DNA of 64,000 nucleotides from Pseudomonas sp. G34 (GCF_031119625.1 NZ_JAVHZV010000030.1:124001-188000), one strand, 5' to 3'; shown: positions 38,706-47,850, counted from the first letter of the stretch. Notes: generated from the sequence alone by a model not told the origin. Made by a program: numbers and translations.

Positions 38706-39995
38706 ATGCTGGAAAGACTGTTCCAACTCAAAGCACACAACACCAACGTGCGCACCGAAATGCTCGCCGGTGTCACCACCTTCCTGACCATGGCCTACAT
38801 CCTGTTCGTCAACCCGAGCATCCTCGGCGAAACCGGCATGGACAAGGGCGCGGTGTTCGTCGCCACCTGCCTGGCAGCGGCCTTCGGCTCGGCGGTGATG
38901 GGCCTGATCGCCAATTACCCGATCGCCCTGGCGCCGGGCATGGGCCTCAACGCCTTCTTCACCTACACCGTGGTGATGGGCATGGGCCACACCTGGCAGG
39001 TCGCCCTTGGCGCGGTGTTCCTGTCGGCGTGCCTGTTCTTCCTGCTGTCGATCTTCAAGATCCGCGAGTGGATCATCAACAGCATCCCCCTGGAACTGCG
39101 CTCGGCCATCGCCGCCGGTATCGGCCTGTTCCTGGCGCTGATCGCCCTGCAGAACGCCGGTATCGTCGCCGCCAACCCGGCAACCATGGTCGGCCTTGGC
39201 GATCTGGGCTCGCCCGCCGCGCTGCTGGCGATCCTCGGCTTCTTCCTGATCATCGGCCTGGAAGCGCTGCGCATCACTGGCGCGGTGCTGATCAGCATCC
39301 TGGTGGTCACCGGCCTGAGCATCCTGCTCGGCGTCAGCCCGTTCGGCGGTCTGGTGTCGATGCCACCGTCCCTGGCGCCGACCTTCATGCAGCTGGATAT
39401 CGCCGGCGCGCTGGACGTCGGCCTGATCAGCGTGATCTTTGCCTTCCTGTTCGTCGACCTGTTCGACAACTCCGGCACCCTGATCGCGGTGGCCAAGAAG
39501 GCTGGCCTGATGCGCAAGGACGGCCACCTGCCGAAGATGGGCCGCGCCCTGATCGCCGACAGCACCGCGGCCCTGGGCGGCTCGCTGCTGGGCACCAGCA
39601 CCACCACCAGCTACATCGAATCCGCGGCGGGCGTCAGCGCCGGCGGGCGCACCGGCCTGACCGCCATCGTGGTCGCCGTATTGTTCCTGTTCGCGCTGTT
39701 CTTCGCCCCGCTGGCGGGCAGCGTGCCGGCGTTCGCCACCGCCCCGGCGCTGCTGTTCGTCGCGGTGCTGATGGCCTCGGGAATGGCCGAGATCGAGTGG
39801 AGCGACATCACCGTCGCCGCGCCGGTGGTGGTCACCGCCCTGGCGATGCCGCTGACCTATTCCATCGCCACCGGCATCGCCTTCGGCTTCATTACCTGGG
39901 TGGCGGCCAAGACCCTGGCCGGACGGTTCCGCGAGCTCAACGGCATGTTGGTCGCGCTGGCGATCTTCTGTGTGATCAAGCTGGCGTTGTTCTAA
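38706..39995 (+). CDS. NCS2 family purine permease (adenine/guanine/hypoxanthine type)
   Basis: This 429-residue membrane transporter belongs to the AzgA-like branch of nucleobase:cation symporters. Signature segments are TFLTMAYILFVNPSILGETG, ALAPGMGLNAFFTY, LFVDLFDNSGTLIAVAKKAG and GTSTTTSYIESAAGV. ATG 38706 (MLERLFQLKAHN) has GGGAG upstream. I checked the 217-base leader (38489-38705) and found no purine riboswitch motif. A -10-like TATGAT lies near 38568. Confidence 0.94.
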   Translation: MLERLFQLKAHNTNVRTEMLAGVTTFLTMAYILFVNPSILGETGMDKGAVFVATCLAAAFGSAVMGLIANYPIALAPGMGLNAFFTYTVVMGMGHTWQVALGAVFLSACLFFLLSIFKIREWIINSIPLELRSAIAAGIGLFLALIALQNAGIVAANPATMVGLGDLGSPAALLAILGFFLIIGLEALRITGAVLISILVVTGLSILLGVSPFGGLVSMPPSLAPTFMQLDIAGALDVGLISVIFAFLFVDLFDNSGTLIAVAKKAGLMRKDGHLPKMGRALIADSTAALGGSLLGTSTTTSYIESAAGVSAGGRTGLTAIVVAVLFLFALFFAPLAGSVPAFATAPALLFVAVLMASGMAEIEWSDITVAAPVVVTALAMPLTYSIATGIAFGFITWVAAKTLAGRFRELNGMLVALAIFCVIKLALF

Positions 39996-40027
39996 GTAGA
40001 AGGCTGCTGCGCGTCGGCCCTGCGGCG

Positions 40028-40087
40028 TTAAAAACAGGCTCGGAATGCTCATGTACAAAAGTACACTCCGCTTCCTCGCCTGTTTTT
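40028..40087. repeat. ttaaaaacagSc inverted repeat, copy 2
   Basis: Arms ttaaaaacaggc (40028-40039) and gcctgttttt (40078-40087) surround aatgctcatgtaca and gtacactccgctt, the same core as in 1551-1611. It begins the 396-base gap 39996-40391, which holds three different repeat elements in a row and no gene. Confidence 0.8.
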
Positions 40088-40137
40088 GCGGGGCCGCCGA
40101 GGCCTTGCATGGCTCTAGCTCGCGAGCCTTCAAGCTC

Positions 40138-40230
40138 GTAGGGCGCACTCAGGAGCGAAGCGAACAGTCCGCCAAACCGAGCCAATCCTGACCAACCGCA
40201 ACGGCGTACTGCTTCGCGAGTACGCCCTAC
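40138..40230. repeat. GTAGGGCG-ended inverted-repeat element
   Basis: This 93-base element begins GTAGGGCGCACTC and ends GAGTACGCCCTAC. It carries internal gcgaagcg / gcttcgc arms. Its ends resemble the GTAGGGTGG elements at 8662 and 57448, so it may be a subfamily. It sits between the two other repeats in the purine permease/trmA gap. Confidence 0.7.
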
Positions 40231-40238
40231 GCGATAAT

Positions 40239-40287
40239 TGTGGGAGCGGGCCATGCCCGCGAATCGCGCGCATGGCGCGCTCCCACA
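40239..40287. repeat. REP-like palindrome, copy in trmA upstream region
   Basis: TGTGGGAGCGGGCCATGCCC followed by gcgaatcgcgcg and catggcgcgctcccaca. It has the same left half as 19153-19200, with a diverged right half. Confidence 0.78.
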
Positions 40288-40353
40288 GGTCGTGCATGAT
40301 CGTCCCCGCCCCACCAATAATCGACGACACCGGCACGCCGGCAGCGGAATCGC

Positions 40354-40359
40354 TACAAT
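40354..40359 (+). promoter_or_regulatory. Candidate -10 element for trmA
   Basis: TACAAT lies 33 bases before the trmA ATG. No good -35 hexamer is seen at the right distance, so this is tentative. Confidence 0.3.
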
Positions 40360-40391
40360 AGCGCCCCGTTTTCCTGCCACACGAGTGACCG

Positions 40392-41486
40392 ATGAGCCGT
40401 CCCGCATTCGACCCCGCCGCCTACGACGCCCAACTCGCCGAGAAGAAGGCCCGCCTGGTCGAACTGCTTGCGCCGTTCGCCGCGCCGGAGCCCGAGGTGT
40501 TCGAGTCGCCACGCGAGTATTACCGGCTGCGCACCGAGTTCCGCCTGTGGCGCGAAGCGGGCAGCGAGAACCGTCACTACGCGATGTTCGAGGCCGGCGA
40601 CAAGCACAGCCCGATCTTCTTCGAAGACTTCCCCATCGCCAGCCTGCGCATCAACGCACTAATGCCGCGCCTCAAGGCCGCCTGGCAGGGCAACCACACG
40701 CTGGGCTTCAAACTGTTCCAGGTCGAATTCCTCACCACCCTGAACGGCGATGCGCTGATCACCCTGTGCTACCACCGCCCGCTCGACGACGCCTGGGAAG
40801 CGGCCGCCAGGCAGCTCGCCGAGGAGTTGCAGGTAAGCGTGGTCGGCCGCTCGAAGGGCAAACGCATCGTCGTCGGCCGCCCGTACGTGGAAGAACAGTT
40901 GCAGGTGGCCGGCCGCACCTTCCGCTATCGCCAGCCGGAGGGCGCCTTCACCCAGCCCAATGGCGAGGTGTGCCAGAAGATGCTCGGCTGGGCCTACGAG
41001 GTACTGGGCCAGCGCAATGACGACCTGCTGGAGCTGTACTGTGGCAACGGCAACTTCACCCTGCCGCTGGCCACCCGCGTGCGTAAGGTGCTGGCCACCG
41101 AGATCAGCAAGACGTCGGTCAACGCCGCCCTGGCCAACCTGGCCGACAACGGGATCGCCAACGTCACCCTGGTGCGCCTGTCCGCCGAGGAGCTCACCGA
41201 AGCGCTCAATGACGTGCGCCCGTTCCGCCGCCTGGCGGACATCGACCTGAAGGGTTACGACTTCGGCAGCGTATTCGTCGACCCGCCGCGCGCCGGCATG
41301 GATCCCGATACCTGCGAGCTGACTCGCCGCTTCGAGCGCATCCTGTACATCTCCTGCAACCCGGAGACCCTGGCGCAGAACATCGCCCAGCTGCACGACA
41401 GCCACCGCATCGAGCGCTGCGCGCTGTTCGACCAGTTCCCCTACACCCATCATATGGAATCCGGTGTGCTGCTGGTGCGCCGCTAA
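40392..41486 (+). CDS. trmA: tRNA (uracil-54-C5)-methyltransferase TrmA
   Basis: TrmA makes ribothymidine at position 54 of tRNA with S-adenosylmethionine. The 364-residue length matches the E. coli enzyme (366). The SAM site is LLELYCGNGNFTLPLA, the substrate loop VDPPRAGMDPDT, and the nucleophile Cys322 lies in ILYISCNPETLAQNI. The C-terminus has FPYTHHMESGVLL with the family's glutamate. No iron-sulfur cysteine cluster is present, unlike RlmCD enzymes. Confidence 0.96.
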   Translation: MSRPAFDPAAYDAQLAEKKARLVELLAPFAAPEPEVFESPREYYRLRTEFRLWREAGSENRHYAMFEAGDKHSPIFFEDFPIASLRINALMPRLKAAWQGNHTLGFKLFQVEFLTTLNGDALITLCYHRPLDDAWEAAARQLAEELQVSVVGRSKGKRIVVGRPYVEEQLQVAGRTFRYRQPEGAFTQPNGEVCQKMLGWAYEVLGQRNDDLLELYCGNGNFTLPLATRVRKVLATEISKTSVNAALANLADNGIANVTLVRLSAEELTEALNDVRPFRRLADIDLKGYDFGSVFVDPPRAGMDPDTCELTRRFERILYISCNPETLAQNIAQLHDSHRIERCALFDQFPYTHHMESGVLLVRR

Positions 41487-41497
41487 AAAATCAAGGT

Positions 41498-41521
41498 GCA
41501 GCGCAAGCCGGCTCGCGCTGC
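41498..41521 (-). terminator. Hairpin between convergent trmA and the M20 gene
   Basis: A perfect 7-bp stem GCAGCGC / GCGCTGC encloses a 10-base loop and is followed on the minus strand, after six bases, by a T-rich run (gatttttta). It probably ends the M20 peptidase transcript and may also stop trmA. Confidence 0.5.
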
Positions 41522-41528
41522 CGCCACG

Positions 41529-42764
41529 CTACTGCGCCGATAACTGACGAATCAGCGCCACCGTCAGGTACAACCTAGGCGCGATGCTCGACAGTTCGAT
41601 GTATTCGTCGTCGGCATGCAGGCCGGCGCCCACCACGCCCATGGTTTCCAGCACCGCCGGCTTGTCGCTGCCCGGCACGTAGGCGTAACCGGCATCGGTG
41701 CCGAAGCGCATGGCAATCGGCTCGATGCTGCGATCGATCTTCGCGTAGAGCGCCTGGGCCTGCTTGGCCAGTTGCTCGGAGCCGGCATTCCTGGCCAGTG
41801 GCGGGCGCCCTTTCTCGAGACGCACGGTGACCTCGGTATCGTCGATCAGCTTTTTCTGCACCAGACGTTGCGCGTCGGCCAGCACCCGGTCGCTTTCGCT
41901 CAGGTCCGAGTAGCGCATGTCCGCCTCGGCCGAAGCACTGGAGGGGATGATGTTGCGCTTGTCGCCGGCCTTGACCATCGTCCAGTTGACCGTGGTGCCC
42001 TTGGCCGGATCGCCGAGATCCTTGAGCTGCAGCATCTGGTGCGCCAGCTCCATCGCCGCGTTGCGCCCGGCCTCCGGAGCCGAGCCTGCGTGGGAGGACT
42101 TGCCCTTGACCTCGAGCATCAGGCCGTTGATGCCGTTGGTGGCAACCGTTACCGCGTCCTTGTCTGGCGGCTCGTACGAGAATACGTAGTCATGCTGGCG
42201 GGCCAGTTCGGCAATGATCTTCTTCGAGCCGGCGGAGCCGGTTTCTTCATCCGGGTTGAACAGCACGGTCAGCGTGCCGAAGCCGTCGAACTGCTGATCC
42301 TGCAGCAGCTTCAGTGAATGCAGGATCATCGCCACGCCACCCTTGGCATCGGCCACGCCAGGGCCATAGGCGCGCTCACCCTCGACCTTGAACGGCCGCT
42401 TGGCGGCAGTGCCCGGCAGGAACACGGTGTCGTAATGCACCATCAGCAGGAACGAGGTGCTGCCGGTGCCCTTGAAGGTGCCGACGATGTTGTCGCCCGC
42501 CGACGGGCTGGCCGGGCTGGTTTCGACTTCCGCGCCCAACGCCTTGAGCCGCTCGACCAACAGGGCACTGACGGTTTTCAATCCAGGCTCCTGGCCGGTA
42601 CCGGTATCGACGTTGACCAGTTGCTCGACGGTAGCCAGGTACGGTTTCTGCTCGGCTTCGGCTTTCTTGAGCAACGCCTCAGGGGCCAGGTCAGCGGCGA
42701 GCGCAGAAAACGCCAGCAATGAGAGTGCGATGGCAGCGGTGATCGGTAAGCGTCGAATGGGCAT
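41529..42764 (-). CDS. M20 family glutamate carboxypeptidase (CPG2-like), exported
   Basis: This 411-residue zinc peptidase has a Sec signal (MPIRRLPITAAIALSLLAFS, cleaved near ALAA). The di-zinc ligands of the M20 family are visible: His in MVHYDTVF, Asp in YGPGVADAKGG, the Glu pair in FNPDEETGS, another acidic ligand in FSYEPPDKD, and the last His in AGLHADDEYIE. Overall similarity is to carboxypeptidase G2, which removes C-terminal glutamate from folates and peptides. The exact substrate here is unknown. It is probably periplasmic. Confidence 0.9.
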   Translation of the reverse strand: MPIRRLPITAAIALSLLAFSALAADLAPEALLKKAEAEQKPYLATVEQLVNVDTGTGQEPGLKTVSALLVERLKALGAEVETSPASPSAGDNIVGTFKGTGSTSFLLMVHYDTVFLPGTAAKRPFKVEGERAYGPGVADAKGGVAMILHSLKLLQDQQFDGFGTLTVLFNPDEETGSAGSKKIIAELARQHDYVFSYEPPDKDAVTVATNGINGLMLEVKGKSSHAGSAPEAGRNAAMELAHQMLQLKDLGDPAKGTTVNWTMVKAGDKRNIIPSSASAEADMRYSDLSESDRVLADAQRLVQKKLIDDTEVTVRLEKGRPPLARNAGSEQLAKQAQALYAKIDRSIEPIAMRFGTDAGYAYVPGSDKPAVLETMGVVGAGLHADDEYIELSSIAPRLYLTVALIRQLSAQ

Positions 42765-42873
42765 GCGCAGTCCTTTATCGATAGGGTGTCACTGCAGCCT
42801 TGACCAATATGGGCCACCGCGCCACCCAATGGCATGGATTAACGCGCGCTGCGCCGCTCAACAGCCGACCGAT

Positions 42874-42937
42874 AGCCTGGCGTCGAGCGCAGCGACACCC
42901 AGGATGGCTCCCGGGTATCGCCTGGCTCAACCAGGCT
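42874..42937. repeat. AGCCTGGCGT-type inverted repeat at the argA end
   Basis: The left arm AGCCTGGCGTCGAGCGCAGC starts at 42874, and a complementary right arm ends at 42937, six bases before the argA stop codon. It is related to the repeat inside ada (21411-21473). As a hairpin at the transcript end it could terminate or stabilise argA mRNA. Confidence 0.65.
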
Positions 42938-42942
42938 GAGGG

Positions 42943-44241
42943 TCAGATGCTCTTTTCGAAGATCTTCGAATTGCGCTGGAAGTTGTACAGCGAGGCGCGC
43001 GCCGCCGGCAGGCGATCGACGCTGCTCGGCTCGAAGCCGCGCTCGCGGAACCAGTGAGCGGTGCGGGTGGTGAGCACGAACAGGGTATTGATGCCCTTGG
43101 CCCGGGCGCGCTCTTCGATGCGCTCGAGCAGTTCGTCGCCACGGCCACCATGGCGATACTCCGGGTTGACCGCCAGGCAGGCCAGCTCACCACAGGTGGA
43201 GTCGGCGATCGGATACAGCGCGGCGCAGGCGATGATCATGCCGTCGCGCTCGACGATGCTGAACTGGCCGATCTCACGCTCCAGCACCTCTCGCGAACGG
43301 CGCACCAGAATGCCCTGCTCCTCCAGCGGGGTGATCAGGTCGATCAGCCCACCGACATCGTTGATATCCGCCTCGCGCAGCGACTCGAACTGCTCGGGGT
43401 CGACCAGGGTACCGCCACCATCGCGGGTGAACAGCTCGGTGAGCAACGAGCCATCGCCGGTGTAGCTGACGATATGGCTGCGTTTGACGCCCCCGCGGCA
43501 GGCCTGGGCGGCGGCGTCCAGCAACTCGCCCTGGTAGTCGCTGCCCAGGCGCTGCACGTGGGCCGGCACCTGCTGCGGGCGCAGTTCGCGGATCAGCTTG
43601 CCGTCATCGTCGAGCAGGCCCTGCTGGCTGCTGAACAGGATCAGTTTGTCGGCGGCCAGGTCGATGGCCGCACGCATGGCCACGTCTTCGCAGGCCAGGT
43701 TGAAGATCTCGCCGGTGGGCGAATAACCGAGCGGCGACAGCAGCACGATATTGCGCTCGTCGAGCTGGCGGTTGATGCCCTTGCGGTCGATGCGCCGCAC
43801 TTCGCCGGTATGGTGGTAGTCGACGCCATCGACCACGCCGATCGGCCGCGCGGTGACGTAGTTACCGCTGCTGACCCGCAGCCGTGAGCCTTGCATGGGC
43901 GAGGCAGCGATATCCATCGACAGTCGGGCTTCGATGGCGATGCGCAGCGATCCAACAGCATCGATCACGCACTCCAGTGTCGCGCTGTCGGTCACCCGCA
44001 GGCCACGGTGATAGATCGGCGCCTGCCCACGGCTCTGCAGGCGCGCTTCGATCTGCGGGCGCGAGCCATGCACCAGCACCAGGCGCACGCCGAGGCTGTG
44101 CAACAACACCAGGTCGTGGACGATATTGCCGAAATTCGGATGGGCGACACCCTCGCCCGGCAGCATGACCACGAAGGTGCAGTCACGGTGGGCATTGATG
44201 TAGGGCGAAGCGTGGCGAAGCCAGTTGACGTAGTCGTACAT
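42943..44241 (-). CDS. argA: N-acetylglutamate synthase ArgA
   Basis: ArgA acetylates glutamate, the first committed step of arginine synthesis. This 432-residue protein has an amino-acid-kinase-like N-terminal domain (about 1-285; VLVHGSRPQIEARL) that senses arginine. A GNAT acetyltransferase domain follows (about 290-432; CGELACLAVNPEYRHGGRGD is the acetyl-CoA site). ATG 44241 (MYDYVNWLRHASPYI) is the family start; the frame is open 12 codons further. It lies 112 bases after argE on the same strand, as in other Pseudomonas. Confidence 0.96.
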   Translation of the reverse strand: MYDYVNWLRHASPYINAHRDCTFVVMLPGEGVAHPNFGNIVHDLVLLHSLGVRLVLVHGSRPQIEARLQSRGQAPIYHRGLRVTDSATLECVIDAVGSLRIAIEARLSMDIAASPMQGSRLRVSSGNYVTARPIGVVDGVDYHHTGEVRRIDRKGINRQLDERNIVLLSPLGYSPTGEIFNLACEDVAMRAAIDLAADKLILFSSQQGLLDDDGKLIRELRPQQVPAHVQRLGSDYQGELLDAAAQACRGGVKRSHIVSYTGDGSLLTELFTRDGGGTLVDPEQFESLREADINDVGGLIDLITPLEEQGILVRRSREVLEREIGQFSIVERDGMIIACAALYPIADSTCGELACLAVNPEYRHGGRGDELLERIEERARAKGINTLFVLTTRTAHWFRERGFEPSSVDRLPAARASLYNFQRNSKIFEKSI

Positions 44242-44353
44242 GCAGCGAAACCCTTGGGAGAACGAAAGAAGCAGCAATGGGCGCGAAGCGTCCGGCCTCG
44301 CAGATTCGGTGCGTTATCGTCGTCGCAATGGCATCAGCGCAGTGCTCCTCATG

Positions 44354-45502
44354 TCAGCGTGGGCTCAGGCAATAGTGCTGAATCAGTTGGCGCAGCAGCT
44401 GCACCGTGGGCATCAGCCGGTCGGTATCCAGGTACTCGCCCGGCTGGTGGGCGCAGTCGATGTCGCCGGGGCCGAGCACCAGGGTTTCACAACCCAGTTG
44501 CTGGAAATACGGCGCCTCGGTGCCAAAGGCCACCGCCTGGGCGGTGTGCCCGGTCAGCCGTTCGGCGAGGCGTACCAGCTCGGCATCGGCGACCTGCTCG
44601 AACGGCGGAACGGCGGGGAACAGCGGCGCGAAATCGATGCTCACCTCATGGCGCTCGGCCAGCGGTTGCAGCTTCTGGCGGATCGCCGCACGCAGCGCTT
44701 CGGGCTGCATGCCCGGCAACGGGCGCAGGTCGAACTCCAGGGAGCACTGCCCGCAGATGCGATTGGGGTTGTCGCCGCCGTGGATGCAGCCGAAATTGAG
44801 GGTCGGCTGCGGCACGCTGAACTGCGGGTTGCGGTACTCCTGCTGCCACTGCCGGCGCAGCTGCATCAGCTCGCCCATGGCCTCGTGCATGGCGTCCAGG
44901 GCGCTGCGGCCCAGGGCCGGATTGGAGGAGTGGCCGCTCTGCCCGAGTATGTCGATGCGCTCCATCATCACGCCCTTGTGCAGGCGGATCGGCTTGAGCC
45001 CGGTCGGCTCGCCGATCACCGCGGCGCGCCCCAGCGGCCGACCGGCTTCGGCCAGCGCGCGGGCACCGGACATCGAGCTTTCTTCGTCGCAGGTGGCGAG
45101 GATGATCAGCGGCTGCTTGAACGGCTGCTCGAGCAACGGGCGGACCGCCTCGATCACCAGGGCGAAGAAGCCCTTCATGTCACAAGCCCCCAGACCAACC
45201 CAGCGGCCGTCCACCTCGGTGAGTTTCAGCGGGTCGGTCTGCCACAGTGCGGCATCGAAGGGCACGGTATCACTGTGGCCAGCGAGCACCAGCCCGCCCG
45301 GCCCGCTGCCATAACTGGCCAGCAGGTTGAACTTGCCGGGTTCGATGGTCTGGATCTCGCAGCTGAAACCAAGGTCGCTCAGCCAGCCGGCGAGCAACTC
45401 GATCACCGGGCCGTTGCTCTGGTCCCAGTCAGCCTGGGTGCAGCTCACCGAAGGCGTGGCGATCAGCGCAGCGAACTGATCTTTCAAGGAAGGCAGGGGC
45501 AT
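44354..45502 (-). CDS. argE: Acetylornithine deacetylase ArgE
   Basis: ArgE hydrolyses N2-acetylornithine to ornithine. This 382-residue M20 metallopeptidase-fold enzyme has zinc ligands in LAGHSDTVPFD, LGACDMKGFFAL, TCDEESSMSG and, near the end, GPGDIDCAHQPGEYL. ATG 45502 (MPLPSLKDQFAALI) is right by family alignment; the long upstream part of the frame is out-of-family. It shares a strand with argA downstream and pit upstream. Confidence 0.95.
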   Translation of the reverse strand: MPLPSLKDQFAALIATPSVSCTQADWDQSNGPVIELLAGWLSDLGFSCEIQTIEPGKFNLLASYGSGPGGLVLAGHSDTVPFDAALWQTDPLKLTEVDGRWVGLGACDMKGFFALVIEAVRPLLEQPFKQPLIILATCDEESSMSGARALAEAGRPLGRAAVIGEPTGLKPIRLHKGVMMERIDILGQSGHSSNPALGRSALDAMHEAMGELMQLRRQWQQEYRNPQFSVPQPTLNFGCIHGGDNPNRICGQCSLEFDLRPLPGMQPEALRAAIRQKLQPLAERHEVSIDFAPLFPAVPPFEQVADAELVRLAERLTGHTAQAVAFGTEAPYFQQLGCETLVLGPGDIDCAHQPGEYLDTDRLMPTVQLLRQLIQHYCLSPR

Positions 45503-45572
45503 AAGCGGTCTCCGCGGGCGAGGCCCCATGATAGAGGCATCGCCCGCCGAGATGAAACCGCCAGGGGATTTC

Positions 45573-46838
45573 CTAGAGGAAAATGCCGCGCAGGATAAAG
45601 AAGAAGAAGATCGACAGCGCCGCACCGACCGGCAAGGTAATCAACCAGGACATGAAGATTTTCCCGATTACCCCCAGGTTCAGCGCACCAATGCCGCGCG
45701 CCAGACCGACCCCCAACACCGCACCGACCAGCGTATGGGTGGTGGAGACGGGCAGGCCGATGGCCGAGGCGCCGACCACGGTGGTGGCGGTGGCCAGTTC
45801 GGCCGCAAAACCACGGCTTGGGGTCAGCTCGGTGATTTCCTTGCCGATGGTGGCGATCACCTTGTAGCCGTAGGTGGCGAGGCCGATCACGATACCCACC
45901 GCACCGAGCAGCAGCACCCAGCCTGGCACCGCGGATTTGGCACCAACGACCATGTCACCGTTGGATTGAATCACCCCGGCAATGGCCGCCAGCGGGCCGA
46001 CGGCGTTGGCCACGTCGTTGGAGCCGTGGGCGAAGGCCATGGCACACGCGGTAAAGATCATCAGAACGGCGAAGACCTTCTCGACGCTGGCGTAATGAAA
46101 CGCCTTGTCCGCTTCGACGTCGACCTTGATACGGCTGAGCAAGGCGATGCCGAGCAGCATGATCAAAGCCCCAACGCCCGCGGAAAGGAAGAACCCTTCA
46201 GTGGTGGAGAGGTTCAGGCCAATGTGCTTGAGGCCTTTGGTCAGGGTCATGATGCTGACCATGAAACCGGTAGCGAACATGTACAGCGGCACGAAACGCT
46301 TGGCGTTGAGGAAGGGATTGTCGGTATCGATGATCAGCCGCTGCACACTGACGAACAGACCGAACGCGACGAAGCCGGACAACACCGGCGACACCACCCA
46401 GCTGGCCACGATCGGGCCGACGCCACTCCAGTGCACGGCGTCCATCGACACGCCAACGGCGGCAAAGCCGATCACCGCACCGACGATGGAATGGGTGGTG
46501 GACACCGGCCAGCCCTTGGTCGAGGCGATCAGCAGCCAGGTGCCGGCCGCCAACAGGGCCGACATCATGCCCAGCACCATCAGATCCGGGGAGATCATCG
46601 ATGCATCGACAATCCCGCTCTTGATGGTTTCGGTCACCTCGCCACCGGCCAGGTAGGCGCCAGCGAACTCGAATACCATGGCGATCAGGATCGCCTGCTT
46701 GATGGTCAAGGCGCGCGAGCCCACCGATGTGCCCATGGCGTTGGCCACGTCATTGGCGCCCACCCCCCAGGCCATGAAAAAGCCGAAGAGACAGGCGAGC
46801 AGCAGCAATACGAGGCCGTAGTCCGCAATCAGAGACAT
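45573..46838 (-). CDS. pitA: Inorganic phosphate transporter, Pit family
   Basis: This 421-residue low-affinity phosphate (metal-phosphate) symporter has the two family signatures GANDVANAMGTSVGS and GSNDVANAVGPLAAI, each followed by a PVSTTHT/PVSTTHS loop. About ten membrane helices are visible. It follows the DUF47 gene by 39 bases and forms an operon with it. In Sinorhizobium the equivalent orfA-pit operon is known to be repressed by PhoB; the Pho-box-like repeat upstream of this operon suggests the same here. Confidence 0.94.
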   Translation of the reverse strand: MSLIADYGLVLLLLACLFGFFMAWGVGANDVANAMGTSVGSRALTIKQAILIAMVFEFAGAYLAGGEVTETIKSGIVDASMISPDLMVLGMMSALLAAGTWLLIASTKGWPVSTTHSIVGAVIGFAAVGVSMDAVHWSGVGPIVASWVVSPVLSGFVAFGLFVSVQRLIIDTDNPFLNAKRFVPLYMFATGFMVSIMTLTKGLKHIGLNLSTTEGFFLSAGVGALIMLLGIALLSRIKVDVEADKAFHYASVEKVFAVLMIFTACAMAFAHGSNDVANAVGPLAAIAGVIQSNGDMVVGAKSAVPGWVLLLGAVGIVIGLATYGYKVIATIGKEITELTPSRGFAAELATATTVVGASAIGLPVSTTHTLVGAVLGVGLARGIGALNLGVIGKIFMSWLITLPVGAALSIFFFFILRGIFL

Positions 46839-46877
46839 AAGTAGTTAATCCGTAGATTCCAGAAAGGACACTGGCGC

Positions 46878-47555
46878 CTAGCGCGCCAGCAGTTGTTCCA
46901 GTCGGTTGCCGACACGTTCTGCACGATCGGCTACGTCGCCGATCCATTCGATGATCTTGTAGAGAAACATCACATCGACAGCAGGGAGATCCTTTTCCAG
47001 CTTGAACAGCGCACGGCGGACTTCGATTTGCATCTTGTCGGTGTCGCGTTCGATTTGCTCCAGCTCCAGCACCATGGCTTCGACCAGGGCCGCCTCGCGG
47101 CCACCAAAGCCGGTCTCCAGCAATTCATCGAGCTCATTCATGGCCTTCAGCGCCTGGGCGCTGGCATCCACGGTGCGCTGCACGAAGCTGCGCATCAGCG
47201 GTTGCAGGGCCTGCGGAATGGCCATTTCACGGCCCAGCATCAGGCCGGCGATGTCCTTGGCGCGGTTGGCAACCTTGTCCTGCACACTCAGCAGCTCAAG
47301 CAAGTCCGAGCGCGGCACGGGCAGAAACAGGCTCTTGGGCAGGTGCTGACGCACGCTTTTCTTGAGCTTGTCGGCCTCATATTCGAGGCTGGCCATTTCC
47401 TGTTGTACCTGTTCAACCTTGGCCCAGTCCTGAGCCATCACGGCTTCGAAGAACGGCACAAGATTCGCCGCGCACTCGTGGGCCTTGGCAAAGTGCTTTT
47501 GCATCGGTCCGATGGGTGAACGGCCAAACAGGCTGGCAAACGGATTGACTGGCAT
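46878..47555 (-). CDS. DUF47 / PhoU-like Pit accessory protein
   Basis: This 225-residue helical protein of the TIGR00153/DUF47 family resembles PhoU. The N-terminus MPVNPFASLFGRSPIGPMQK and the segment DKVANRAKDIAGLMLGREM are typical. Such proteins are encoded with Pit permeases and thought to modulate phosphate uptake. It is the first gene of the DUF47-pit operon, and its promoter lies in the 295-base divergent spacer with the CYTH-CHAD gene. Confidence 0.9.
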   Translation of the reverse strand: MPVNPFASLFGRSPIGPMQKHFAKAHECAANLVPFFEAVMAQDWAKVEQVQQEMASLEYEADKLKKSVRQHLPKSLFLPVPRSDLLELLSVQDKVANRAKDIAGLMLGREMAIPQALQPLMRSFVQRTVDASAQALKAMNELDELLETGFGGREAALVEAMVLELEQIERDTDKMQIEVRRALFKLEKDLPAVDVMFLYKIIEWIGDVADRAERVGNRLEQLLAR

Positions 47556-47618
47556 AGGGTGAACCCCGGCTTTAAGAAGGCGGCAAGTATACGGATCACG
47601 TTCCAGGCTCGCCAGCGC

Positions 47619-47647
47619 GTGTCATCGCTTCGTCATAAAGTCGTATT
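47619..47647 (+). promoter_or_regulatory. Pho-box-like direct repeats in the DUF47 / CYTH-CHAD spacer
   Basis: TGTCAT at 47620-47625, CGTCAT at 47631-47636 and a weaker CGTATT at 47642-47647 repeat with an exact 11-base period. This is the architecture of the PhoB site (CTGTCAT-N4-CTGTCAT). It lies 64 bases from the DUF47 start and about 205 bases from the CYTH-CHAD start, in the 295-base gene-free spacer 47556-47850. No other structure is seen there. Confidence 0.5.
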
Positions 47648-47850
47648 TCGTCACTGATTTAATGCGAAAAGCAGATAAAAATCAGGAAAAATACAGACAT
47701 GAATGTTTTTCCCCTGGCCCGTACAGCCGCCAACGGCGCTCGCCAACCTGCATCCGCCGCGCTTTTCCTCTACCCTGTACGGCCTGACGTGCGGGGCAAT
47801 GCCTCGTACCGTGCAACCCCCCGCCGCCGCCGCTTCACCGAGCCCTCGCA

